Origin: Phlebopus portentosus | Taxonomy: Eukaryota > Basidiomycota > Agaricomycetes > Boletales > Boletinellaceae | Assembly (NCBI GenBank): GCA_037892935.1 | Contig: JAYXKI010000007.1 | Coordinates: 1,054,001-1,118,000, forward strand | Length of the DNA stretch: 64,000 nucleotides | Direction: 5' to 3' | In this document: positions 31,664-43,426 of the stretch, one piece after another | How positions within the stretch are numbered: position 1 is the stretch's first letter | How the letters are laid out: the number at the start of each line of letters is the position of its first letter | The notes under the pieces: generated by a model | Databases searched by the model: none | The model's input: the letters and a program-made list of their open reading frames with translations, nothing else | What the model was told of the DNA's origin: nothing | Position numbers and translations under genes: made by a program

Positions 31664-32097
31664 CTACGGGTAGTATGTACTAGCTAGCCTCGGAGGAGCT
31701 TTCGGATTCGGAGGCGAGTTTGATGTCGCAGACGCAGATGTAGGTGTCGGTGAAATCGCTATCTTACCCGCTCCTGTAGTCGTTTCCGGAGCAGCACCAC
31801 CACCACCCAGCTCGAGCATCCTGGTCGATCTTCTCTCTCCCTACTCGTGAATTACTATTCGTTCCAACCTACCGACACGATCAAAATAAACATATACGTA
31901 CAATCACGCGCGGGTCCTCGCAGACCTTTTTTCACCTGTTCCTTCCGTCTTTCGTTCAGATCCTTGCGCGCGAAATAATAGCCCGTCCCTGCTGCTAATA
32001 AAAGCGCGGACCAGCCGATCATCTAAGTTTCTACTTTGATTAGAAAGACTGGTGATTTGATCTGACGCAGACTTGCCATGCTGCGTGGATCGTTCAT
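31664..32097 (-). CDS. Small one-helix protein (72 aa as read; about 105 aa if the frame is restored)
   Basis: Minus-strand exons are 32097-32077, 32022-31902 and 31840 onward. The first intron is GC-AG with a canonical gcaagt donor (32023-32076). The protein starts MNDPRSMMIGWSALLLAAGTGYYF, followed by a basic helix (ARKDLNERRKEQVKKGLRGPARDWREK). As read it stops at 31766-31764 after a WWWCC run. Dropping one G near 31804-31810 would instead give GGGGAAPETTTGAGKIAISP and end at 31666-31664, which looks more like a disordered tail. The N-terminal helix plus positive stretch suggests mitochondrial inner membrane or ER. Which C-terminus is right cannot be settled from this sequence. Confidence 0.5.
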
Positions 32098-32404
32098 GGT
32101 TGGTGATGGCTGACGGAGGGAAGGATCCCGTCCGTGACCTGGCACAACGCGACCTGAGAAGAACTTGAAGCCGCGGCTAACCGACAGGTATCAACAGTAT
32201 ATATCACGAATTCATTTCTTTTTCTTCAACTTTTATCATTTTTCAGCATATTCTTCGTAATTCAGCAGTTTGGGAACATGTTTGCACGGTTCAGCTAAGC
32301 TTCAGAAGACACGCAATGATCATCCACCGCATCGGCTCGGACACGCTTGTGCTTCTCGACCCCTATTTCACGTCTCCTTCCTCTCCTCTTGAACCCATCC
32401 GACC

Positions 32405-35400
32405 ATGTCTACATTTCCAAGAGGCATCAAATTCAAGCGGTCTACAATCAGTGGTGCGACGCCGGCAGAACCATTCCTGACGCGTCCGACCTCCGATTCA
32501 AACTTCAATAAGAACTTTGACTTCGACGCTGGCTTGAATAGCTCGGCTGCGTGGACGGAACATCTCCATGAACATGATTTAACGAAGGAAAGTGAGGGTG
32601 ATAGCTTGTCGATTGATGAGTGTGAAGGAAGCTCAAGTTCGGGACGGCATACGGTTATCGGGATTAAACAGGATGCAAGCGAGGGACATGGAATTCACGA
32701 TGGGGAGGAAGTAACATTCGAACCTGGCCGTCCTGCGCGCGTCCTGTACGACTTCTCTGGAGAGCCCGCGTTGAAGGAGCTACAGCTCCGCGCAGGAGAT
32801 GAGCTAGATATCTTACGCGAAACAATCGGCAACTCTGGTGGATGGAGTCTGGCGCGCGTTCCGCGACGCGTCGGGGGCCACAAAGAACGAAAGGACGAGC
32901 AAGAAGACGCGAACGGGGTCGAAGTCGGTCTTGTGCCGAGGGAATACTACGCCGTGCGTTTCATCTATCCTCAAGCATATACTTTATATTTCTTATATTT
33001 GTATTTTATACGTAGTTTACAACAGATTTCATCTCCTCTCCCGCCGACGCGACCGCCAGCTCAAGACTACGATTGGATCCAATAAACGAGGAGACCTCTG
33101 ATGCACCTACTCCGCGTGCATCTATGGTGTCCTCCCCGAAAGGCCCTCCGCTCATCCCACAAAATACCGGCGAGTGGTTCCGGCAACAAATGCGCAGCGT
33201 CTTAAGCGGGCGCAGTCTCAACCGCTTCTCGCGCTTCGTCACCAGCGGCGCAGAGACGTTCGTTCTGCGCGGCCCGCCTCAGCGATCTGCGCTTCATCTA
33301 CCAGATGGTATCAAGGAGAATTCTACTAGCGATGTTGCGAATGATATGGAGGGCAAGAGAACAGACGGTCTCCCGCCTGCTCGTACGCTGCGATTCTCCA
33401 CATTTCTTACATCGGAAAGTAGGGGTCATGAGCGAGAACCGACTGCTGTCCCGCTCGAGGCTTCGCCGGACGCGCATTATATCGACGTCGGCGAGTCTGG
33501 TCCTACATGGCGCTCCAAAGTCCCGACATTCGAAGTGCGCATTCATTCGCCCGAGAAACGGTATCCAGTTCCTGGTTTGAGCTCTATCGTAGGAGGAGCG
33601 GGAGGGGGAGGAGAAGCGGGAGCGTATATCGTATACAGCATCACCTCCATCTTTGACTCTCCTCCTTCCTCCGATTCCGAAGAAGATGATGACGACTTGG
33701 GAGCACCCACCTCATCCCAAGCGCATAGCATAACAGTCCTCCGTCGTTTCTCGCATTTCGTTCTCCTTCATTCCGCTCTGTCCTCCCTCCCGGGCCTTGC
33801 TCTCCCTCCACTTCCCGAAAAACAATATGCAGGCAGAATGAACGCGGATTTCGTCGATGCGAGACGGGGAGAGCTGCAGAGGTATCTAAGGATGCTTGTG
33901 AGGCATCCCATTGTCAGGTACGTTGAGCCGCTGAGATTCTTCTTGGGATGCGAGGACGAAGTGGTAAGCATTTTTCACGCTTGAATCCTCGAGGATTCTG
34001 ATTTATTTTGATGTTATTGGATCAGGAATGGCGACGACAACTTCCGACAATCCTAAAACTCTCCAACACCCTCCCCTCATCCTCATCCTCCTCATCACAA
34101 ATTCCCCCATCATTCTACGCAAACGTTTACCACCCTCCCTTCCAAATCGACCTAGAAGACGCGTTGGACGTCTCAGAGCGATTCGCTAACCACACGCACG
34201 CAGTTGCGCAGAGCGTGCAGCACATGCGCGGGATGTTCACGAGGGGCGTGCGGCAGGCGAGGGTGGAGATGGCTAATGCGGAGAGGATGCTGGGGTATGA
34301 GATTTTAGGGCTTATTACCGGAAGGCTTGCGAATGGGTCGGGTTCTACTGATTCTGATGAGGGAGAAGAGGAGGAGGATGCAAGTGTATCCCCGACTAGA
34401 AGCCCGCATGGACGTACCAAACAAAACTGCAAGCAGAAGGAGGGCCTTCAGAACGCTGAAGGCGCATGGTGTTGGCGAGAAGAGTGTCCTGGTATGTCGC
34501 GCTTCGCACTGCGCATTGCACATACGAGACTATATCTCATCTACTTCGTCAAAACGCAGACTGTCTGAGATTGACAAAATGCATGCAAAAGACGGCCGAG
34601 ACTTTGCAGGGAGTTGCGGATTTATATGATAATCATGTAAGTACACCTTTTTGTTCGGTTTATTCTGTAAGAGTTGATGCTTACAATATGTTTGCCCTCT
34701 TAGGCACGAAGAACGATGCTTGAGACAGAGGACTCGCTAAAGGACGTCGCATACCCAGATGTCATTTACGCCGTTCGTATTTCTGAAATTTTCCACTCAT
34801 GAAAGAATTATGGATGGATAAAATATCGTTTATGAATAGCCGGTGCTTGATATACACAGACAAACGCTCGAGCGGTATAAAGAGGCTTCCGAGTCCACTG
34901 AGGAGCTATCCCGCCCTGATGTCCGCAAGAACGATGGGGCCAACGGAGCCGAGGCAATACATGCCTCGAGTGGAGAAGAAGAGGACAGTGTAGCGGCGCG
35001 CTGCGAGACAGTGCTCAATACGACGCTAGCAGAGTTCGACGCGTACCATACTGCGAAACGGGATGACTTTGAGCGGATAGTTACGAGTCATTTAGATGGA
35101 GAGATCGCGTTTTATGAGAAGGTATTTATATTTATTCGCCCTTTTCTGTATCTGCGAATATATGGAGTCGTACTTATTTATTTTCACGCGTCAAATGAAA
35201 AGGTTCTGGCGCGATTACGAACAACACGCGCATTGTTTGACACTTCGCCGACAGAGCTCGACCTGTTCATGCCGGGCGCACGTCAGCCATCCATTTATGA
35301 ACGTACCTCACACGTCAGCCAGTTCCATTCCAGCACAGAACCACTGACACAGCCTGCGCCGCATGTTCTGGATAGTGGACGTCGGGCGACGATGAGACCT

Positions 35401-35556
35401 GTGAGCAATGCGATTCAAGGATTGCTGAGTATTGCTGCGGGTTCGAGCGGTTCGAAGTTCACGGTGAACGGCGTTAAGGACGGAACAGAGGGTGCTTCGA
35501 GCGAAGGACAGCCCGGGGAAAATGGGAGTGGGAGTGTGTTTAGCCGACTTTGGTGA
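32405..35556 (+). CDS. SH3-PX-BAR sorting nexin, SNX9/SNX18-like (914 aa)
   Basis: Seven exons (32405-32953, 33016-33963, 34026-34491, 34560-34636, 34704-34772, 34840-35121, 35203-35556) give 915 codons in frame. The SH3 domain lies near residues 105-185 (ARVLYDFSGEPALKELQLRAGDELDIL, GGWSLARV, GLVPREYYA). The PX domain lies near 350-495 (YIVYSITSIFD, VLRRFSHFVLLHSALSSLPG, PPLPEKQYAGRMNADFVDARRGELQRYLRML). The rest is a BAR-like helical region (ALDVSERFANHTHAVAQSVQHM, LTKCMQKTAETLQGVADLYD, FDAYHTAKRDDFERIVTSHL). Proteins of this type bind phosphoinositides and curve membranes during endocytosis and endosomal sorting. The PX loop carries an acidic insertion (DSEEDDDD). A disordered tail ends FSRLW. 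Confidence 0.85.
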
Positions 35557-38083
35557 GTGGCAGGTGGATGTCAGGAAGTGGTTGGGAAAGTGTAGAAATT
35601 GGGTGAGTGGGATATTCTCGGCCCGAGTCCATGTGCAAAGATGAGAGCACTTTTGCTCAAGATCATGGCAGTTATAATATGATATGATATAGTGTATGGT
35701 ATGGAAGTCGAGTGAGTCCGATTATAAACCCCGTATCGCACGTGAAAGTCAGTTTTACTGATGGACAATGCTTCAGACATAGTCAAAAGTAGATCCATCA
35801 GAACTTCAAAATATGGTGTACCGTGCAAAACATTATACACCTGGGCCCAACACGAGTTCCTTGTATACCATCTCACGGAGTAATTTGCACAGTAATTGGA
35901 ACGGATCGCTGATAACTGAAAAACAAGAGGTGAGAATCCATCGAGGCTTATTTCATGCTTCATGCGCATGCAAGACGAGTTTTCTGACAGTCATTTTCTC
36001 ATGATACCTCATGATATCATTCTATGGACGTAGATATATCTCATTTAGGAGGTATGAATCGCCCAATTTAAATGGCTTCTTTGATTCACGTCCGAGACCG
36101 ATTGATCACCACTCTCGGATTTGATGGTCTGTAATAATTGCATGAGAACTGAAAAAGTTTCGGGAACGGAAGGGAAGTATTCTAGAACCGAGCAAGTTTG
36201 CTTTTCTCTCGCGTATTGATGAAAGTGTGATATGATTGAACTGACCTCCATTATGCGTCTTTCTTCTATTGATAGACTGTCATATTGTGAGTCCTATTTT
36301 GGGCTCCGCATGTCAGCAGAGAACACATATACGGACGGTCTCTTCATCAGTTTCACAGCTTCTCTTCATGTCAAGATTGCATACGGTCAAGTAGGGACAA
36401 GTTTCCCTTGCGAACCTAGAATCAATCAAACCGGGAAAGGCACATAGTTTACTTCTGACGAGTTCCGCCCGTCTCCGAAATGCGCTGGGAATAATACACG
36501 ATGTGGAAGATGTGCAGTCTGAAACGACGTCGTCGCTCAGGAGAATAGTGGGTCCCAGGTAGCGGCGTTTGGGTGGTGCGTCGATCTTCCCGGATCATCA
36601 TTATCGGCACCTTCTCTCCATCAAAGGGATTCTCCAACGTCATTTTCAGACTTCAGGTACCTCTCACCAGACGTTACTACCTCTGCACAAAGTGCCGCGG
36701 AAAGTGCTTCATCTATTGACTCACATTCGAACGACTCTGACATCAGATAAGCGCTTGAATATCCCCTGCTATCAAGGAAATTAATGCTCATGGGAACCGA
36801 TGCTCGCCTCAGTTCCACTGTGGTGGCTCTGGCCGGATATTGATCCTGAGACGTATTCGTTCGTGTCGGGTGCGCTGCCAATTTGAAATTGCGGCCTTCC
36901 TCAGCTCTTTGGTCATTTCCCGCCCCCTATGCGCGCGTGCGCGCCTCTGATCGTTTCTCACCCTAGTGGATAAGCGGGTTATTTGTGACATCTGTGCGCG
37001 GATACGGGGTCCCCTTCTTCCTGGTGCTGTGCTTCCATGCCGAAGGATGGATGGAGGACGTGGGACCCTACGTCTGCGACCCGACAGCATCTGCTGTGAA
37101 AGCCTTATAGCTTATTCTGGTCTTCCCGCACAGAATGGACTTCGATATGTGGCTAGACCTTTCTGGATGATCTTCCTGGTTTCTACGTACGCCTGAGAAA
37201 CGAGCGTATGTACAAGATATGCATTGCGACCCTTCAGGTAATACAATCTCGTTGCGCTTTCGCATGCCATTTCGAGCGGGCGGTCCCGGATGTCTATTAC
37301 TCTCCCTTGTTTCCCTCATATGCTGTGCGATAAATCATTTTCTCGTGTTCTTGGCATCGGCATTCAAACCATCTTGCAGTTGTATTGTTGCGGCTCGGGA
37401 AACATCGTGTCGGCTTCATACAACGACGCAGGGATAGCGAAGGCGCTCACCGATTCCCGAGTTCTGTGCCTCAATTTGAATTTTTATTGGTATATTTTCA
37501 AACTTGAAGAGATCACAGCCCACGTCTCACTTGATATGGGCAACAGGGTAAGGTTGGTCGCCCGTCTTCCGACTTGAGGTTCTCGCACCGATGGTATGGG
37601 TTTTCCGCGCGCGCTATGTCCCACTGCCACGGTCTCTGCTGATGGTGCATACTAGAATTCACTCATGTTGCTACGAAATGGGAACTTCGACGAATCTGGG
37701 ACACGGTATTGGTCGAGCTCGGCTTTTTTAAGCGTTCCTTAGCTACGACGGAATGATACCAGAGGAATGGTAGACCAGTTTTTGGCCCTGTTGGGTCTGA
37801 GGGCGCGTCATGGATGTGTCGGAATTCCATTTCGTTGCGTATTGCGCCGCTTGTGAGTGGCCAGGATGCATGCTCCGGTGCTCAAGGAGTCGACTACTCA
37901 GTTCGTTGGACTCCTACATAGGCGTTTAACGACTAATATTTCCTATGACGACGAGGGTATATAATATGCCTTTGACCATCCCAAGTGTTCTTCGGATCAG
38001 TTCTCGAGTTCTCTTGAGTTTTTGTCGTCTCTTCTTGTCAAGCATCTTCGCATCGTTCTCTTCTCTGCTTCAATCTTTTCGCC
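35557..38083 (+). promoter_or_regulatory. 2.5 kb intergenic region; TATA box before the peroxidase
   Basis: No gene could be supported in this stretch. TATATAA at 37958-37964 lies about 120 bases before the peroxidase ATG at 38084, followed by a pyrimidine-rich segment (tcttctctgcttcaatcttttc), as is usual for secreted peroxidase genes. The remaining open frames are short and without domains. Confidence 0.45.
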
Positions 38084-39661
38084 ATGGTGTTCAAGCTGTC
38101 TGTTGCCTTCGTTGCACTCGCCTCACTGACAAGCGCTGCTACACTCCATGTACTAGTACTTTTTCGGTTTCTTGACGCTAGGTGCTCACCATGATCCCTT
38201 CTGACTCTCAGAGGGCCCCTTTCCCGAACAGCAAGAACACCGCCATCAACCCGGCGTGTTGTGTTTTCTCGACCTCGCCGATGAACTGCAGACGAACAAG
38301 TTTGACAGCGAGTGTGGAGAAGATGGTATTTATTTATCTGGATACATCACTTCTCTGGCTAACGATCCAATTCGAAGCTCACGAGGCTCTGCGCTTGACA
38401 TTCCACGATTGGTTTCTCTCAATCCGGAAAGCTCAAGTATGTGGTTTATTTGCATCATCCCGATGTAATACTGGCTCATACTAGGGGAGGAGGAGCTGAT
38501 GGCTCGATTATGCTATTCAACAACACCGAGCTCCGGGACCGTAAGTCACGTGTATCGTATTTTCGAAAACTTTGTGGCGCTAATTATTCAATGCTAGATG
38601 CGAATGATGGTGTTGAGGACGCGATTAACAGTCTCGCGCCTTTGCTTCACACTTTCAAGGTCTCTGCAGGAGATCTCATCCAATTTGCCGGAGCTGTTGC
38701 AGTAAGTAATCACAATGGGTACAAGCGCCGCAATGGTTTATCTCTCTTGCTTTAGGTCTCCAATTGCCCTGGTGCTTCTTGTCTCGAATTCCTTGCAGGA
38801 CGACCTAACGCGACGTTCCCCGCCCAAGCTGGTACCGTTCCGCTACCTCAGGATCCGGTCGGCAAGATCCTTGCCCGCATGGAAGACGCAGAACTCTCTC
38901 CAGAAGACACCGTCAATCTTCTTGCTTCTCATTCAGTTGGGCAGAGCGACACGCTCGTACCTGGCCACGATGCTGTGCCATTTGATACCACGCCTTTTAC
39001 GTTTGACTCAAACGTGATTTTTTTGCCATGTTTTGCGATTTCCCCCGCCCCCTGCTTTTGGCTTCTTCTTTTAAGACAAATAAGCTAAATGTCCGACTCG
39101 CAGGTGTTCTTGGAGGTCCTGCTCAAGGGCACAGGTGTTCCCTTCGGAGTAAACAACACGGATGGTGCAGAAGTCGACTCGCCTCTCCCCGAAGAAGGAG
39201 AAATGCGTCTCCAGTCTGACTTTGCGATTGCTCGCGACCCCGTCACCGCTTGCTTCTGGCAAGACATGATTAACAACCAGAACAAGATGGTGAATGCCTT
39301 CAAGACCGCGAGATCTTTTTTGCGTTTCTTTATTTGATTTTGTTTCTAACAGATGTGGTTTCTAGTCCATGTCGAAATGGCGATCACTGGACACGACAGG
39401 AGGAAGCTCATCGACTGCTCTGAGGCCATCCCGCAGGCGAAGCCCACTGTCAAGAAGCCGACCACTTTCCCTGCCACCAAGAGCATCAAAGACGTCGAAC
39501 AAGTTTGCCGCAAGCCATTCCCTATCCTCGCGAAAAACCGTGAGTACCATTGAGTTTACGGGATAGGACTAAATCTAATATGTGCTTTACCAGCTGGCAA
39601 GCAAACTTTGATCCCAGCCTGCGTCGACGGTGACACCAACCTCGATGACTGCCCGTCATAA
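38084..39661 (+). pseudogene. Class II (AA2) secreted peroxidase with Mn-site residues; damaged reading frame
   Basis: A signal peptide (MVFKLSVAFVALASLTSA) is followed by class II peroxidase blocks: CGEDAHEALRLTFHD (distal Arg/His), GGGADGSIMLF, AGDLIQFAGAVAVSNCPGA, GRPNATFPA, LLASHSVGQSD (proximal His), [12 protein letters not shown], and a tail with LIDCSEAIPQAKP. The Mn2+-binding positions known in manganese peroxidase (two Glu in GEDAHE, Asp in QSD) are all present; the usual HTVARAD is changed to HSVGQSD. Lesions: one T missing at TTTT 38264-38267; about five bases missing at 38407 between His and the expected IGFSQSG; no GT donor after exon 7 (39310); one A missing at 39375-39377. No CPDG near the N-terminus. 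Approximate exons: 38084-38149, 38212-38325, 38378-38436, 38485-38540, 38598-38701, 38756-39013, 39104-39310, 39366-39539, 39594-39661. Either decaying or badly affected by assembly errors. Confidence 0.7.
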
Positions 39662-40071
39662 ACTCGTCATAATAATTCGATCTCGATTATTGGGCAAAAG
39701 GCTGGAGGTTTGTTATTGGGCTTGATTCTGACTTTGTTCTGAGCATAGAAGTACTACCGTCGCATATTTCCTCCAATTATACACTGCATATATATATCAC
39801 TTTCCTCTTCATGTCTTTGGCATACCTCGGCGCCTTACAAATGACTCGTATTGCCAGTGAATCGTGCCGTGAAGGCAGTGAAGAATTCCTAGAAAACACG
39901 GGAAATGATTATAATGAATATAATTAAACTATTTCTCCCGTGATAAAAGGTTCTATAACTATAACAGCGACCTTTGTCTAGATTTTTTTCTGAAGTATCA
40001 CTATTAGTCAGCGCTTCATCTTATCTTATCTCCTTTCAAAAAGATTTTCCGCCTGTCGACCTGGTACCTCC
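39662..40071. other. Intergenic region
   Basis: AT-rich spacer between the peroxidase stop and the PWP2 start. No gene seen. Confidence 0.5.
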
Positions 40072-43000
40072 ATGAAGTCCAACTTCAAAGTACGTGTTTC
40101 CGGCAACTACTGCATAAAAATTGTTCAAACAAATACGCTGATAGTTTTCCAACCTATGCGGGACAGTCTACCAACAAGGAAACGTGCTCTTCACACAAGA
40201 TGGGAACTCAGTGTTGAGCCCAGTTGGGAACCGCGTCTCTGTGTTTGACTTGCTCAAGTGCGTCCATTCACCTTTTCGACCAGAATTCTCTATCGTCTCA
40301 TCTCGTCGATCTGTAGCAATAAATCCTACACTCTACCCTTCCAGAACCGCCAAAACATCTCGTGCATTGCTTTGAGTCCAGACGGGACAATTCTCCTCAG
40401 CGTCGACATTTCGGGACGGGCGATCCTTGCAAACTTCCGAAGACGTGTCGTCTTGCATCATATCAACTTCAAAGCAGAGATTCCGCCGGGTGGTGTGAAG
40501 TTTAGTCCAGATGGAAAATGGATTGCAGTTGTCGGTGCAGGGACAGGGAAGGGAGGGACGAGCGCTAGTGTGCAAGTTTGGAAGACGCCGAGTTTGCTTG
40601 CGAGGAGTCTTGTTCCGTTTGAGTTGCATAGGACGTACACTGGACATTTTGACGATGTTGTCAGTGTCGAGTGGTCACCCGCTTCCTCGTGAGTATTTTG
40701 CATCCATCAGTTTCGTTTGCCATACCGTGATCTTCATTTCTTGACTTTCGTCAAAAGGATCAAAATGCTAACGATACATTCATTCTAGATGTTTCATAAC
40801 TACTTCGAAGGACATGACGGCACGGTTGTTCACGCTTAACCCTGTTGAGGGCTTCCGACCCAAGACTTTTGCTGGGCACAGAGATGTCGTTGTCAACGCA
40901 TATTTTTCCTCGGATTCTAAGACCGTAAGTTTCACACTATTTTTGACTGTCGAATCGATATCTCAATTAAAATCCAGATATACACAGTCAGCAGAGATGG
41001 TGCTGTCTTCGTCTGGAAGGCCAAAAACAGGAACAGAACGAAGAGGAAAATGGCGTCGGCCCAGAACCCGAAACTGGATCGATAGAAAACGTCATTGCAA
41101 ATACGCGGTGGGGAATCTCGAAGAGAAACTACTTCAACCAACCCGGAACAAAGGTCATCTGTAGCACCTTTCATTCGCCGTCGAACCTCCTGGTGGTCGG
41201 ATTCTCGACAGGAGTGTTCGGTCTCTGGGAGATGCCAGATTTCACGAACATCCATACCTTGAGCATATCACAGGAAAAAATTTCCAGTGTCGCAATTAAC
41301 AAAAGCGGGGAATGGTTGGCATTCGGAGCTACCAATTTGGGTCAACTTCTTGTATGGGAATGGCAGTCGGAGTCCTACATCCTCAAGCAGCAGGGGCACT
41401 ATTTCGATATGAATACTTTATCGTATTCGCCTGACGGGCAGCACGTCGCTACAGGTGGTGACGATGGGAAGGTGAAAGTTTGGAACACAACATCCGGTTT
41501 CTGCTTCATCACATTCTCAGAGCATTCTGCAGCGGTATCGCAAGTAGAGTTCGCTAAACAAGGGCAGGTCTTGTTTTCAGCATCACTAGATGGGACCGTT
41601 CGTGCCTTTGATCTCATCCGATACAGGAACTTTCGGACGTTCACTTCACCTTCGCCTGTGCAGTTCTCCTGCCTCGCCGTTGATCCGAGTGGGGAAGTCA
41701 TCGCAGCAGGGTCAACAGATAGCTTTCAGATCTTCCTGTGGTCCGTCCAAACGGGAAAACTCCTCGACATACTGAGCGGACATGAGGGGCCTGTTAGCGG
41801 TCTGGCGTTCTCACCACTGAGTAATCTACTCGCGAGTGGCTCGTGGGATAAGACCGTGCGAGTCTGGAATGTATTTGACCGATCGCATGCCGTGGAGCCA
41901 TTTCAACTCAGTTCAGACGTTTTAACAGTAGCGTTCCGACCCGATGGGAAGGAGTTAGCTGCCTCCTCACTAGACGGCCAAATAATCTTCTTCGACGTCT
42001 CTCAGGGCCGGCAAACCTCTCTCATTGAAGGGAGGAGAGATGTATCCGGAGGGAGGAAGGCAGACGACAGACGGAGTGCCGCAAACAGTTCATCAGGAAA
42101 GAGTTTCAACTCCCTCACGTATACGGCAGATGGTTCGTGTCTCCTCGCAGGCGGGAACAGCAAATACGTGATATTATATGACGTTCGGGATGGTGTTATG
42201 GTACGCAAATTCCAAATTAGCGAAAACCTAAGTCTGGACGGGACAGAAGAGTTCTTGGATAGTCGGCGTGTGACCGAAGCAGGGAACCTGGATTTAGTAG
42301 ATGACGCAGGCGATGCATCTGACTTGGAAGATCGACTTGACGTGGAAGAGACTCTTCCAGGAACACAACGCGGAGACTTGTCGAAACGGAAATATAAGAG
42401 AGAAGCGAGGACGAAGTGTGTTAGGTTCTCGCCAACAGGAACGAGTTGGGCTGCAGCTTCAACCGAAGGCCTCCTCTTATACACCCTAGACGAAACTCTG
42501 ACGTTCGACCCGTTTGATTTGAGCATGGAGCTGACACCTGCTGCTGTACACAAAGCTATCAAAGAAGGAGAATACCTTCAGGCACTTATCATGGCTTTCC
42601 GACTCAACGAACGTCCGCTTATCCGGCTCGCATATGAATCCGTACCCGAATCCGATGTCAAGCTCGTCGCTAGACAAATCCCGCCTGTATACCTCGAGAA
42701 ACTGCTACGCTTCGTCGCCGCGAGGTTAGATCCAGGCCCGAGCCCCAGTGCAGCTGTGGGGGTAAATGGAACTACGGTGGATAGCGGAGATGCGCTGCGC
42801 TCCCCGCATTTGGAATTTGACTTGATGTGGATACGCGCATTGTTATTTGCGCATGGACGATACCTGAGAGATCACTCGACGGAGTATGCAAGTGCCTTTA
42901 GAGCTGTATGGAAGGGTCTCGTTGACGCGGAGCAGAATATTTTGAGGATGTGGGTTTCTCTCGCGTTGTTGATCGTTTGTTTGAATGACAACTGTTTTTC

Positions 43001-43133
43001 TTCTAATCGCAGATGCGACGAGAACATGGCGACGCTTTCTTTCCTTATAGACCAGTCTCGAGCAAAGCAAACTCGTGAAACAGCTAACAAGGAGGCTAGT
43101 GAAACACGAGATGAAATGCATTTGGACACTTAG
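40072..43133 (+). CDS. PWP2: Periodic tryptophan protein 2 / UTP1, U3 small-subunit processome WD40 protein (one-base frameshift)
   Basis: Exons 40072-40089, 40145-40257, 40317-40688, 40789-40924, 40978-42949 and 43013-43133. The protein begins MKSNFKFSNLCGTVYQQGNV and has a double WD40 propeller (IALSPDGTILLSVD, FSPDGKWIAV, RDGAVFVW, YSPDGQHVATGGDDGKVKVWN, LASGSWDKTVRVWNVF). The conserved C-terminal UTP domain includes LTPAAVHKAIKEGEYLQALI and FDLMWIRALLFAHGRYLRDH. It acts in the nucleolus in 18S rRNA maturation and is essential in yeast. The frame breaks at AAAAA 41025-41029: KAK must be followed by KQEQNEEENG, which needs one more A. With it the exons total exactly 911 codons (910 aa, near the yeast length). 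In an essential single-copy gene this is best read as a sequencing error. Confidence 0.92.
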
Positions 43134-43426
43134 ACCTTCACGACGCCGTACTTTACATCCCTACATTCTCATTAGTCTTCAGGTGTCAGTTCAAGTACGT
43201 AGACAAGCAGCGAGCCGTCTCACTGGGAGTGGAATATATCTCATCATACAGTCTAAATCAGTGGAATAAATACTTAGTTATATTTGTAAGGTTGATACAT
43301 GATTTACAGAGCAGGGTCATATGCAATGCACAGCTAGCAACGTTAATGTCGAAAACATAAGGATTGCCCATCTCGTTGATAATCTATACTGGAAGGCGCG
43401 TTCGTTGGTCTCGAATTCCGGGAGTT

